Shown: one piece after another, positions 50,454 through 59,592 of the stretch
How the letters are laid out: the number at the start of each line of letters is the position of its first letter
How positions within the stretch are numbered: the first letter of the stretch is position 1
Source of the DNA: M0108 sp044228695
GTDB taxonomy: Bacteria > Pseudomonadota > Gammaproteobacteria > Chromatiales > Chromatiaceae
Direction: 5' to 3'
DNA: 64,000 nucleotides
Assembly (NCBI GenBank): GCA_044228695.1
Contig: JBGAUK010000006.1
Location: forward strand, 1 to 64,000
The notes under the pieces: generated by a model
What the model saw: the letters and a program-made list of their open reading frames with translations, nothing else
Databases searched by the model: none
Told to the model about the DNA's origin: nothing
Program-made: the position numbers and the translations under genes

Positions 50454-51471
50454 ACCAGCGCTCCAGCCGCCGCGCGAGCTCTTCACCATTCCAATCCCGC
50501 ACCAGGAATCGCGGCAGTTGGTAGGGATCAGTCCCGATCTGGATCTTGCCCGGAAAGTTTGCGCAGGCGCAGGCAAAACCGGCCTCCTGCACCAAGTCGC
50601 GGGTCGCGGAGTTGTAGTGGTCACGCCCGCCGAAGGGATAGGCCAGACTGCTGACGGGCGCCCCGAGCACAGCCTCGAGCCGCCGCTTGCTCTCGGTAAT
50701 CTCATGGCGCTGGACCGCAGGTGACTGACTGGACAGGACCGGGTGGGTGAGGCTGTGTGCCCCCACCTCGATGAGCCCGCCGTCCGCCAGGTGCCGCACC
50801 TCCCCCGTGGTCAGGGCGCGATGAGACGGCCGGGCGGTACGCGGCAGCCCCGCCCAAGCGTAAAGGCGGTCCAGCAGGGCCTCCTGCTCGGCATACGGCA
50901 TGGGGCGCAGGCGATCGGCCAGCTCCAGATAAAGCGCCTGCCGAGGGTCTGGCGGCAGATCCTTGCGCAGGACATGCCAGTCGGAGGCCGTGGGCTGACT
51001 TGCCCACGGCGTGCCTAATGTCCAGTGAACAGCCTTGCCGGCGATGTCGAGCTTCAGCTCGGTGGGCAGTGGCGCCGTGCGCAGCAGGACCTGCTCCAAG
51101 GCGTCCCACCAATACTCGCGCGATGAATCCAGCATCCCGGCGGTCACGAAGACGGTCGCGGGCACCCCCGCGGCCTCCAGCAACGGCTTGGCCTGCAGCA
51201 GGTTGTCGGCATAGCCGTCGTCGAAGGTGAGCACCAGGGTGCCTGGTCGCCAGCGGTTCAGCAGCAGGCGCCGGCGCAGCGCGCGCAGGCTCAAGGGCCG
51301 GTAGGCACGCCGCAGGACTTCGAGGTGCTCGGCGAAATGGCGAGGCGATACCGCCAGCAATTGCGGATCAGACTCCAGGTCGGCGACCCGATGGTAAGCC
51401 AGGATGATCGCCGGCGGCAGCAGGCCTAGCCGTTCGCCCCAGCGGCGCAGGCGTCCGAGTCCGCGCATCAT
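50443..51471 (-). CDS. Polysaccharide deacetylase (NodB-type)
   Basis: A 342-aa protein starting MMRGLGRLRRWGERLGLLPP. It has AIILAYHRVADLESDP, the metal-binding LVLTFDDGYADNLLQA and the second motif EVGAHSLTHPVLSS, followed by LAYPFGGRDHYN. This family removes N-acetyl groups from glycans, or acts on related amide-bearing sugars. Its ATG overlaps the methyltransferase stop (ATGATG region), indicating an operon. Confidence 0.9.
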   Translation of the reverse strand: MMRGLGRLRRWGERLGLLPPAIILAYHRVADLESDPQLLAVSPRHFAEHLEVLRRAYRPLSLRALRRRLLLNRWRPGTLVLTFDDGYADNLLQAKPLLEAAGVPATVFVTAGMLDSSREYWWDALEQVLLRTAPLPTELKLDIAGKAVHWTLGTPWASQPTASDWHVLRKDLPPDPRQALYLELADRLRPMPYAEQEALLDRLYAWAGLPRTARPSHRALTTGEVRHLADGGLIEVGAHSLTHPVLSSQSPAVQRHEITESKRRLEAVLGAPVSSLAYPFGGRDHYNSATRDLVQEAGFACACANFPGKIQIGTDPYQLPRFLVRDWNGEELARRLERWFAD

Positions 51472-52226
51472 TGGGTCCCCCGCACGGCGCGGACCGTGAT
51501 CAGCAGAGGGTAATCGGCATCCTGGGCATCCAGCTCCGCCGTGGTCAGATCCTCCACCGCCAGTCCCTGCAGAAAGGCGCAGGCGACCAGGACGTTGCCA
51601 TGGGCCTCGACCTGCACCTGCGCCGGGCCGAACACGTCCGCGAACAACCCCATCACCGCCGCCGGTGTGAAGCGCCAGAAATCGCCCCAGCGGTCGGCGT
51701 CGTAGCGACTGATCTGACTGATGCCGGGCAGGGTCGCCAGCAGCACTCCGCCCGGCTTGAGGGCGGCATGGCTGTGGGCAATGGCCGCCCAGATATCGTA
51801 GATAGTGTGCAAGGTCTGGGTGAGGATCAGACAATCGAAGGCCGCCGTCGGGAGGCCCGCGCCGGTCGCCAGATCCCCGACCAGGTTCGCCTCCGGGTTG
51901 CCCGGCACCGCGTGCAGAACGTCCGAATGGCTCACCCGGGCGCCGCCGAAGCGGCGGGTATAGGTCGCGTCCCCAATCTCCAGCACCCGCCCGGAGATCT
52001 CCGGGCCGTGCTGTTCCAGGAACCGCTCGATGTAATAGCGGTCGATGGGCCGGCCGCGATCCAACCCGAAGACCCTGCTCACGGGCGTCAGGCGGCGCAG
52101 CTCCCCCCAGCGAAGGGGCTCCGCGCCAGCCCACCAGGCCCGCAGACGCCGACGCAGCCCGGTTGGAATAAGTGGGCGCAAGAGGCGGCGGATGGATGCA
52201 GTCACATGGGTGTCAGGCACGGCCAT
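51468..52226 (-). CDS. SAM-dependent methyltransferase
   Basis: A 252-aa protein starting MAVPDTHVTASIRRLLRPLI. The SAM-binding part is degenerate (GRVLEIGDATYTRRFGGARV) and later shows FDCLILTQTLHTIYDIWAAI and LKPGGVLLATLPGISQISRY, typical of methyltransferases linked to glycosyltransferases in O-antigen clusters. It overlaps the FkbM gene by 14 bases. Confidence 0.8.
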   Translation of the reverse strand: MAVPDTHVTASIRRLLRPLIPTGLRRRLRAWWAGAEPLRWGELRRLTPVSRVFGLDRGRPIDRYYIERFLEQHGPEISGRVLEIGDATYTRRFGGARVSHSDVLHAVPGNPEANLVGDLATGAGLPTAAFDCLILTQTLHTIYDIWAAIAHSHAALKPGGVLLATLPGISQISRYDADRWGDFWRFTPAAVMGLFADVFGPAQVQVEAHGNVLVACAFLQGLAVEDLTTAELDAQDADYPLLITVRAVRGTQ

Positions 52227-53154
52227 CTCCGGCACCGACGGGCGCTCTTCCCACCAACGCCTCCTGGCCTGCGCCCCAGCGCCGCGCATAGACCAGACAG
52301 AACCAGGTCGTGCGCGGCGTCAGCCGGAACGGTGGTTTGTTCGCACCGCAGGTCTCGGCATCGAAGTCATGCACCAGATAGCGGAACCCCTCGCGGTCCA
52401 GCAGGGTGAGGAGATCGCCTAGGCGCTGTTCACCGCTTGGCCAGCCGTGATATTCGAGCACCAGCTCGCGCACCTGACGGAGCTTGCCCCGCGCGGCGGC
52501 CTCTTGCAGCACCGGCAACTCCTCGCCTTCGATATTGAGCTTCAGGAAATCCACCGGCTCGTCGTGATAGTCCGATAAACGCTCCATGCGGACCCGGAGG
52601 CCTGCGTCCGCCGACGTGATCTGGCCACCCGCGCTGCCGTCCGGGACAAAACCAACCTCCCCGGCGGTGCCACTCAGGCCCGCATTGACCAGTCGGACAT
52701 CGCCCAGCCCATTGCGGCTGAGGTTTTCCTGCAGGATGGCGAAGATGGCCGGATCATGCTCGAAGCAGGTGATGCAGGCGGCGGGATAAACCCGTTTGAA
52801 ATAGAGCACCGACATGCCGATGTTGCCGCCGCCGTCGATGATGCGCGGATCCGGTTGCTCGGCATCAAAATGATAGATGCGGCGGACGAACTCGTCCTTG
52901 TACTGCATGTAGAAATTGGGGCCGTCGGTGATGCGGACCGAGTAACCCAGGAACGACTCGACAGTCCCACCCCGTTGCCCGTTGCCGAGGAGGAAGTGAG
53001 CCCGCATACGCACCAGACCCCGTCGCTCCCGGCGCTCCGCAATGATCGCGCGCAGCCGCCCGATTCTTGATCGTACCGCGCCAGGAAGAATGGCGCGTAA
53101 AACCGCGCGCAAGGCTCTGTTAGATTGCACGTTCGACAATGTCTGTAAGCTCAT
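52213..53154 (-). CDS. FkbM family methyltransferase
   Basis: A 313-aa protein starting MSLQTLSNVQSNRALRAVLR. The FkbM fold is visible as RIIDGGGNIGMSVLYFKRVY, ITCFEHDPAIFAILQENLSR and VDFLKLNIEGEELPVLQEAA. Such enzymes O-methylate sugars or other hydroxyls. The C-terminal ~30 residues overlap the next gene's start. Confidence 0.9.
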   Translation of the reverse strand: MSLQTLSNVQSNRALRAVLRAILPGAVRSRIGRLRAIIAERRERRGLVRMRAHFLLGNGQRGGTVESFLGYSVRITDGPNFYMQYKDEFVRRIYHFDAEQPDPRIIDGGGNIGMSVLYFKRVYPAACITCFEHDPAIFAILQENLSRNGLGDVRLVNAGLSGTAGEVGFVPDGSAGGQITSADAGLRVRMERLSDYHDEPVDFLKLNIEGEELPVLQEAAARGKLRQVRELVLEYHGWPSGEQRLGDLLTLLDREGFRYLVHDFDAETCGANKPPFRLTPRTTWFCLVYARRWGAGQEALVGRAPVGAGDGRA

Positions 53155-53214
53155 ATATCTCTTCAATGTCAACGAGACACCACATCTTTCCATCCGACAT
53201 GGGGAAAACCACCA

Positions 53215-54696
53215 TCATGACACGAGGTGCCGTACAAACTGCTCATCAAAATTCTGTGTTGTTGCGGGCGTATAATATGACTGGGATGCCATTAAAGAGC
53301 GCTGCCGCTCTTCTTCATATAGGTTTCCATCAGTCATCAACTCGTCAATCCTTTCGATAATATGTCGACTTGAAAAAAAGGCATGCTTCTTAAATGACAT
53401 AAGCTCAGGCGTATAATACCAAGCTGTATCCCAAAGAAATAGTGCAGGGATACCCGATGCGGCGGCGGTGATTTGTGCGCCACTGAAGAGACCCAGCACC
53501 ACCGATGCCCGAGCCAAATCATCCTGAAGTCGAGGGTAACACGAGATTTCAATTTGTTCTGGGTATCGCTGAGCCAACTGAAGCCAACGGTCGTGGAGCT
53601 GACTATCGGGATGTAGACGAACAATCAACTTTTTCAGCGAATTTTGCTTGTAGGCAAGCTGTTCAGTTACCTCAAGTAATGCTTCAAATTCATGGCTGAT
53701 CCCATAGAAATCACCAGCCCAGCCCGTGCCTTGATCGATCACCAATACTGTCTTTTGGCTCCACCCGGATTTCAAGCGAATGACATCGTCGATCAAGGAC
53801 CCGCCATGGATATAAGAACTGCAAATCGGTCGACTATTGACTGTCTCCATGAATTTTTTGTCAAGCTCTTCAAATAAGTTGGCAGAAGTTACCCCGAATG
53901 CCACAAAATGGGTTGCAATTATTGGAACGAAAGAACAACGAACAGAGATTATGCCATGCTGAAAAGAAACAACAGTTTTGCCCTGCTTAACCCCTTGCAA
54001 TGCTGCTGAGGCGGATAACGCGTGAAAATGATTCCTAACTATTATCACGTCAGTCTCAAGACGTGGCGCTATAATATCCCAGGCGGCCTTATTTGAAGCT
54101 GCGCCGCGCATCCATTCTATAGTACTTTTTTTTAAGCGGACTTCGTTCGGTAATAGCGCATCAAGCTTTGCGAAATCCTGACGGAGCAAATGCTCCGCAT
54201 TCTTCGAAATACGGGGATCGCGATATGGATCAACAAAGAGAACCTGATTTGTTCTCGAGATCAACTCCGTTCGGCTTGCCATGAATCGATACTCGGGGGA
54301 CCGGAAATCCGTCAGATAGATGACGCGAAGGCCCAGTCGCTGCAAGCCGAGCACCAGTTTGAACATCATTCCCAGATCACTTGCGCGATGACACTCTCCA
54401 ATCACTAAGACATCGCCCGTAATTCTTTGCCGACTCTTCATCAACCCATGAAAGACGTTAATACCGGATCGCAACAAAGAAAAGCGCTTAGGAATTATCG
54501 GCAAACTTTCACAGGAGCGGTTCGCCCTTTCAAAGCGCGTCTCTAATGTCGCCATGTAGGGATATAGGGCGTCGCGATGGGACGATGCGTAAATATTTTC
54601 CTGGACGCGTTCGGCGAGGATAGCGCCCGCATTCGGCGGGAAATAAAAATCCTTCGGGTCTGGATAACCAACCGGCAGACGAGCATCAGACGGCAT
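53215..54696 (-). CDS. Putative GT-B glycosyltransferase, candidate nonulosonic-acid transferase
   Basis: A 493-aa soluble protein. The N-terminal half has VLVIGECHRASDLGMMFKLV. The middle has VVSFQHGIISVRCSFVPIIA and the C-terminal half LIVRLHPDSQLHDRWLQLA and VVLGLFSGAQITAAASGIPA. This layout (His-Gly motif, then HP, then an S/T-x-A-x-x-G site) recalls CDP-glycerol- and sialyltransferase-like GT-B enzymes. Its stop-start overlap with neuB (11 bases) suggests it uses the CMP-sugar made by the next two enzymes. Assignment is inference. Composition is more AT-rich than its downstream neighbours. Confidence 0.55.
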   Translation of the reverse strand: MPSDARLPVGYPDPKDFYFPPNAGAILAERVQENIYASSHRDALYPYMATLETRFERANRSCESLPIIPKRFSLLRSGINVFHGLMKSRQRITGDVLVIGECHRASDLGMMFKLVLGLQRLGLRVIYLTDFRSPEYRFMASRTELISRTNQVLFVDPYRDPRISKNAEHLLRQDFAKLDALLPNEVRLKKSTIEWMRGAASNKAAWDIIAPRLETDVIIVRNHFHALSASAALQGVKQGKTVVSFQHGIISVRCSFVPIIATHFVAFGVTSANLFEELDKKFMETVNSRPICSSYIHGGSLIDDVIRLKSGWSQKTVLVIDQGTGWAGDFYGISHEFEALLEVTEQLAYKQNSLKKLIVRLHPDSQLHDRWLQLAQRYPEQIEISCYPRLQDDLARASVVLGLFSGAQITAAASGIPALFLWDTAWYYTPELMSFKKHAFFSSRHIIERIDELMTDGNLYEEERQRSLMASQSYYTPATTQNFDEQFVRHLVS

Positions 54697-55564
54697 GTTG
54701 CATTCTCAGTTTCAACCGCTGGGCTAACTCGCTCTCATAAACCCGCTTCACCCCATCCCCCATTGCCCTTTCGATCACGCGGATATCGCGGACCAGGCGA
54801 GCGAATCCATGCGGTTCAACCGATGCGGCCTGATCGCTGCCCCAGAGTGTGCGATCAAGCGTGATGTGGCGCTCGACGAAACAAGCGCCGAGCGTCACGG
54901 CGGCGAGGGTGGTCTGTAGACCCACCTCATGGCCCGAGTAGCCGATCGGACAGGGAAACTCCTGTTGCAGGGTGTGGATCATGCGCAGGTTGAGTTCTTC
55001 CGGCTTGCAGGGATAACTGCTCGTGCTATGGGCGATCAGGAGTCGTTCGGGATTGAGCTGTCCGACCGCGTGGCGGATTTCATCCATGGTGGACATGCCG
55101 GTGGATAGGATGATCGGCCGTCCGGTCACCTCGTGGCGCCGCAGCAGGGCACCGTCGGTGAGCGAGGCGGAAGCGATTTTGTAGCAGACGGGCGAGAAGG
55201 CCGCGATGAATTCGACCGCGTCCTGATCCCAACAGGAAGCGAACCAGGCGATGCCGCGCTCACGGCAATAGGCGTCAATCTGGCGGTAGTCGTCCGCGCT
55301 AAACTCGACCCGGTAGCGGTAATCCATGTAGGTCATCAACCCCCAGGGCGTTTCCCGCATGATGTTGCGTTGCTCCGGCGGGACGCACAACTCCGGGGTG
55401 CGCTTCTGAAATTTCACCGCATCGCAGCCCGCCAGCACGGCCGCATCAATGAGCCGTTTAGCACTGTTCAGGTCACCATTGTGGTTGATGCCGATCTCGG
55501 CGATGACATAGGCAGGTTGCCCCGGCCCGACCAGGCGGCCGCCGAGACTGATCGATTCGACCAT
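54686..55564 (-). CDS. neuB: Nonulosonic acid (sialic acid/KDN-type) synthase without SAF domain
   Basis: TIM-barrel synthase condensing phosphoenolpyruvate with a hexosamine or hexose (phosphate). Seen: AYVIAEIGINHNGDLNSAKR, CDAVKFQKRTPEL, LIAHSTSSYPCKPEEL, PIGYSGHEVGLQTTLAAVTL and ACFVERHITLDRTLWGSDQ. At 292 aa it stops where the barrel ends. The C-terminal antifreeze/SAF domain present in standard NeuB (~340-350 aa) is absent. It precedes the upstream-encoded cytidylyltransferase-phosphatase fusion by 3 bases, forming a two-gene pathway. Confidence 0.88.
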   Translation of the reverse strand: MVESISLGGRLVGPGQPAYVIAEIGINHNGDLNSAKRLIDAAVLAGCDAVKFQKRTPELCVPPEQRNIMRETPWGLMTYMDYRYRVEFSADDYRQIDAYCRERGIAWFASCWDQDAVEFIAAFSPVCYKIASASLTDGALLRRHEVTGRPIILSTGMSTMDEIRHAVGQLNPERLLIAHSTSSYPCKPEELNLRMIHTLQQEFPCPIGYSGHEVGLQTTLAAVTLGACFVERHITLDRTLWGSDQAASVEPHGFARLVRDIRVIERAMGDGVKRVYESELAQRLKLRMQHAV

Positions 55565-55567
55565 CGG

Positions 55568-56749
55568 TTACTCTCCCTTGATATTGCGTTGCTGAATGAG
55601 GTCCGCGATCTCGCGCAAGGCGCCCTGACCACCGGGCCTGGTCAGTTGGATACGTGCAGCGCGGAGCACATCGGGATGCGCATCCGCGACCACCACGCCG
55701 CAGCCAACTTCGGAAAGACAGGCCAGGTCGTTGACGTCATTGCCCAGATAGACGACCCCCTCGCGCGGGATGCCCCGCACGCCAAGCCAAGCCTGGAGCA
55801 CGGCCAATTTGTCATCAAGTCCATGCTGACAGGGTAGGCCGAGCTTGGCGCAACGGGCTTGGACAATCGGGTTTTGCTCGGTTGACAACACCAGCATCGG
55901 GATGCCGGCGTCCCGCAGCCGCGCCAAACCCCAGCCGTCGCCACGGTCACACACCACCGACTCGCGTCCATCTTGATCGAGAATCACTCGGTTGTCCGTA
56001 AAGACCCCATCGAAATCCATGACCAAGGCCCGCACCGGATCAGGCAAACACGCAAGACGCTGCGCACCCAGTCGCTCGCGCATCAGCACCTCGGCCACCT
56101 GAAAATCCACCGGATCGTCGATTTCCAGGCAGCGCTCGGGCGGCATCACATAAAAGGTGGTCTTACCGAAAAAGCGATGACGCGCCTGCCGGAAACCTGC
56201 CGTGCGCATCGCATAGACGGCCCCGGTCTCGCGATACTGGGGCGGCCGGTCCTGACGCAACGGCCTGACCCGCTTGTTGTGGTTGATGCCAACCGCATCT
56301 CCATCGTCATTGATCTGCCAGAGGAAGTAGTGAAAAGGCGTCACCGACAGCGCGGAATCCGCACCCGATTTGAATAGCACCTCAACCGTTCCATCGATGT
56401 CTTCCGCAAGGGTGAGCGGCGAGGTGCATTGCAGAAAGACGAGCACATCCGGCTCCACCTGCTCCGTCACACGTAGATGGTCAAGCGCGTGCAGGAGCGC
56501 GGATTCAGAGGATGCCGAGTCTCCACTCAACTCCGCCGGACGCCAAACGACCTCCGCACCGTACCGTTGGGACACCTGTCCGATCTCTGGGTCATCGGTG
56601 GAAACGATAACCCTAGCGATGCTCTGAGCGCTCTGTGCTTGCTCAATGGTATGGGCTATCAAGGGCATACCCGCAAGCATGCGGGTATTCTTGCGGGGAA
56701 TGGCCTTGGAGCCGCCGCGCGCCGGAATAAACGCAAGGTTTTTTTTCAT
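55568..56749 (-). CDS. neuA: CMP-nonulosonate cytidylyltransferase fused to a KdsC-like HAD phosphatase
   Basis: A 393-aa fusion starting MKKNLAFIPARGGSKAIPRK at ATG 56749. Residues 1-~230 are the NeuA/CMAS domain (IPARGGSKAIPRKN, VSTDDPEI, DVLVFLQCTSPL). Residues ~240-393 are a HAD phosphatase with motif I DFDGVFTDNR (245-254), LSTEQN and GNDVNDLACL. The same order occurs in animal CMAS proteins. Together with NeuB it suggests a 9-phosphate route: synthesis of the ulosonate 9-phosphate, dephosphorylation, then CMP activation. Confidence 0.88.
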   Translation of the reverse strand: MKKNLAFIPARGGSKAIPRKNTRMLAGMPLIAHTIEQAQSAQSIARVIVSTDDPEIGQVSQRYGAEVVWRPAELSGDSASSESALLHALDHLRVTEQVEPDVLVFLQCTSPLTLAEDIDGTVEVLFKSGADSALSVTPFHYFLWQINDDGDAVGINHNKRVRPLRQDRPPQYRETGAVYAMRTAGFRQARHRFFGKTTFYVMPPERCLEIDDPVDFQVAEVLMRERLGAQRLACLPDPVRALVMDFDGVFTDNRVILDQDGRESVVCDRGDGWGLARLRDAGIPMLVLSTEQNPIVQARCAKLGLPCQHGLDDKLAVLQAWLGVRGIPREGVVYLGNDVNDLACLSEVGCGVVVADAHPDVLRAARIQLTRPGGQGALREIADLIQQRNIKGE

Positions 56750-57960
56750 ACAAAGCGACAACAAACCTTCTGTACTGTTACCTTCATCTTGTGCCATACA
56801 CCTTTGCTCACAATTGATCTGAACTTCCGTAATATTCGAATGAAAAAATTTATTGACGTAAAGCGCTGCGATTTGTTACTTGAAAACAAAAAGGCTCTTC
56901 GCTTGTAAATAAGATCAGGGAGAGTGATTGAATTAAAAATCAACACTGAGCTATCGACTCTGAGAGACTTCTGGCGTTTTATTAATTCAGGATTGGCTAA
57001 GAGTTTGTCATAAACGTCCGCATAGCGTTTCGCAAGAACACTATCAGCCCAATACTTTTCTATCCACTCTCGGCTTGTTCGACCGATGTCCACTGCTGCG
57101 CTTGGTTGATCAAGTAAATAAGAAATTACCTCAAAAGTATCTTCCAGCCGGATATTTACGAAGGGAATAATATCTGACCCCGATATTTCTCGCATGACAT
57201 ACGATGCTCGACTATCTACAAAACATAGGACAGCTTTGCCAAGACTCAAACCCTCCAAGCCTGATAAATGATAGCTTCCAGTAATAAGTTCATCAATGAC
57301 AATAAGCGACCTGGCCTTTTCTTGTAATAATAGATTCAAGGGTATCAGGTCAGAAGTCGGGGTAAAAAAATTCCTCTTCCCCTTCAACTCATTAAGCAAT
57401 ATCAATGTCTCTAAAGCACCCTTTGTGTTCCATCGGTCATCCCATGCACTGTTACTTGAAGTCGGGGCAAAAAAAACATCATATTTAACAGGCAAAGAAC
57501 TTGGGCTGTAAAGGTTTGAGCCCTGTGGGATTATGTTGGGTACAACATGAGCATTTGGATAAAATCGTTCTTGAAACTGAGCTACTACTAGAGATGGCAT
57601 CTCGGAATTTAACAAACTATTAACTGAAACCTTCATTTCGTTAGCGATGAACGACGGATGACTATGGAATTGGCGGACAAATGCCTTGCCCCGCTTTTTT
57701 AATAAATTAAAGTCGATCGGATGAAAGTCTTTTGAATCTAAGTCAAGGTAATTGTGTAAATGAATGATGTCAGCCTTCATTGCCAGATCAAATGATTGCT
57801 CAAGGCTATCAGAAAAAACTATATCGTGGTCGTACAAGCCCCACTTTTCCTTGTCTATCAAATTGACATGAATATCGGGGAGGGAGCGTAGTGCTTGCAC
57901 AAGCCGAATAGGCGCCCCTGCCAATGGAGTTCTTGAAAAATGTAGGGCGCGCATTGTCAA
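56746..57960 (-). CDS. Putative GT4-like glycosyltransferase
   Basis: A 404-aa AT-rich gene. The GT-B pattern is diverged but visible: IIHLHNYLDLDSKDFHPIDF, FVRQFHSHPSFIANE, HVVPNIIPQGSNLY, and, in the donor half, TGSYHLSGLEGLSLGKAVLC followed by TSREWIEKYWADSVLAKRYA. A basic C-terminal tail may attach it to the membrane. Overlaps neuA by 4 bases and the methyltransferase by 4 bases. Confidence 0.7.
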   Translation of the reverse strand: MTMRALHFSRTPLAGAPIRLVQALRSLPDIHVNLIDKEKWGLYDHDIVFSDSLEQSFDLAMKADIIHLHNYLDLDSKDFHPIDFNLLKKRGKAFVRQFHSHPSFIANEMKVSVNSLLNSEMPSLVVAQFQERFYPNAHVVPNIIPQGSNLYSPSSLPVKYDVFFAPTSSNSAWDDRWNTKGALETLILLNELKGKRNFFTPTSDLIPLNLLLQEKARSLIVIDELITGSYHLSGLEGLSLGKAVLCFVDSRASYVMREISGSDIIPFVNIRLEDTFEVISYLLDQPSAAVDIGRTSREWIEKYWADSVLAKRYADVYDKLLANPELIKRQKSLRVDSSVLIFNSITLPDLIYKRRAFLFSSNKSQRFTSINFFIRILRKFRSIVSKGVWHKMKVTVQKVCCRFV

Positions 57961-58613
57961 ACCATTACTTGCTTTCTTCGCAATGAAACAAAAAAACGTT
58001 TAATTATGCTAAGGTCTTGAGTTTCGCTTTTAACCAAGTGACCACTCATGCTCGGAATAGCGAAATCAGTCCACACGGAAAATGCGTAAGGGCGTTTGTC
58101 GATAAAATATAATTTTATATACTTGGCGCCCATTTCTTTCAATTCTTGCAAGCTCCATACGGATTTATGTATTTCGTGCGGATTATTAAAAACTTCTTCT
58201 TGTGGCCAAAGTGAGCCTAAGGGTATACATACAATAAGCGCTTTATCACTTCTTTTTATCAAGACTTCGAGGGTTTTTTTTGCCGAGTCTTTTTCTATGT
58301 GTTCAATAATATCCCCCGCGATAATTACCTCGTAATTCGGTATTCTTTCCGCCGCATGCTCCAAATTAGCATTAATGATATTATTATAAATATATTTATG
58401 ATGCGGGCATATGTAATCCGAAAAAACCTCCATGCCATCAATCCTGGTCTGCCAATCATTTTTAAAGTATCTGCCTTGAAATATATCGAGAAATTCTCTT
58501 GCTAGAAAGCCCCAGCGCCCAAAGCCACAACCAACATCCAATAAGCTTGATGGTGCCAAAAAAATGAGCACATCGACTACATCAGATATATGTTCATATC
58601 GACTAGATGGCAT
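57957..58613 (-). CDS. SAM-dependent methyltransferase
   Basis: A 218-aa AT-rich gene. Motif I is SLLDVGCGFGRWGFLAREFL and motif IV is YEVIIAGDIIEHIEKDSAKK. The rest (IVCIPLGSLWPQEEVFNNPH) fits the Methyltransf_23 type found in O-antigen clusters. Part of the AT-rich imported block. Confidence 0.87.
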   Translation of the reverse strand: MPSSRYEHISDVVDVLIFLAPSSLLDVGCGFGRWGFLAREFLDIFQGRYFKNDWQTRIDGMEVFSDYICPHHKYIYNNIINANLEHAAERIPNYEVIIAGDIIEHIEKDSAKKTLEVLIKRSDKALIVCIPLGSLWPQEEVFNNPHEIHKSVWSLQELKEMGAKYIKLYFIDKRPYAFSVWTDFAIPSMSGHLVKSETQDLSIIKRFFVSLRRKQVMV

Positions 58614-58617
58614 CTTA

Positions 58618-59367
58618 TTAACCTATTTTATACCCAAGAAATCTAGCTAGCCCGTGCATCCTTTTCAATGGCCCTAACCATATCGGTATAAGATTACAAG
58701 GCCGAAGAAATATGCATGGCGCCCATCTCTTAAATCCATACCTATCAAGCTGAACACCTAGACTGTGATAAGAATATCGATTGATATGCATGCCTTTAGT
58801 CTCTTCAAAATCATCCGATGAGTCTTTGCATACTGACTTGCCGCCAGTAGTTAAAACGTCATCATCTTCTGGGTAAAATGGAGTGTGAATCACAAGTGTT
58901 CCTCCAGGTGCAAGCAATTGGAAAAGTTGTGGTAATAGTTTTCCAACCTCGGATCTGGGAATATGTTCTATTACATCGCACATGATGATGTGATCGAAAG
59001 TATCATCTTTTGGCCACCTATTTATGAAATCAGCGATATCGTCACAAATAAGAATATATCGGCATGAGGAAATGGGTTTTAGCGTAATGGATTTGGCGAT
59101 ATCTAAAGCATCGCTAGAAAAATCCACACCCACAACCTTGGCGGCCCCTTTAGCAATACAATATCTTATTGTTTCCCCGCGCCCAAAGCCAATATCTAGT
59201 ATTTTTGAACCATTTATGGATAATGCGTCAATAAGTGCTTTTGCTTCGGGGTAAATGTCGTTGTTTTCCCAATACTCAATCCCGTAAACTCCATATTTTG
59301 TAGGCATGCCATTGGCATCCCGCTGCAAAAAATAATTTCTTGTATATTTTTCTTTGAGCCAGCCCAT
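58618..59367 (-). CDS. SAM-dependent methyltransferase
   Basis: A 249-aa AT-rich gene: YGVYGIEYWENNDIYPEAKA, ILDIGFGRGETIRYCIAKGA (motif I), VVGVDFSSDALDIA and HIIMCDVIEHIPRSEVGKLL (motif IV). Similar in style to the methyltransferase just downstream but not a close copy. The 225 bases between it and wzt hold no gene. Confidence 0.87.
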   Translation of the reverse strand: MGWLKEKYTRNYFLQRDANGMPTKYGVYGIEYWENNDIYPEAKALIDALSINGSKILDIGFGRGETIRYCIAKGAAKVVGVDFSSDALDIAKSITLKPISSCRYILICDDIADFINRWPKDDTFDHIIMCDVIEHIPRSEVGKLLPQLFQLLAPGGTLVIHTPFYPEDDDVLTTGGKSVCKDSSDDFEETKGMHINRYSYHSLGVQLDRYGFKRWAPCIFLRPCNLIPIWLGPLKRMHGLARFLGYKIG

Positions 59368-59592
59368 TTTTTTGCCCTATAATGAATAGTTTATCTTGTT
59401 TTTCCGGGAAACCCGGCTCTGCTGGGGAAATAATAACAGCTTGGCAGGTGCAGCAGTCGAGAATTCAATGCTCCACTGCCGGCAGTAAAATTCGGGCCAT
59501 GCAGGGCGAGGACGGCATCTGCACTTCGTGATCGGAAACACGCCGGCGTTGTGACTGATTTCGGCCTTGTGGCCGGTCATTACCGATTGCGC

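Noticed and set aside
59387..59415. CCGGGAAACCCGG hairpin beside a T-run between wzt and a methyltransferase
   Set aside because: The T-run precedes the hairpin on the plus strand and reads as A on the minus strand, so it does not fit termination of the minus-strand genes.
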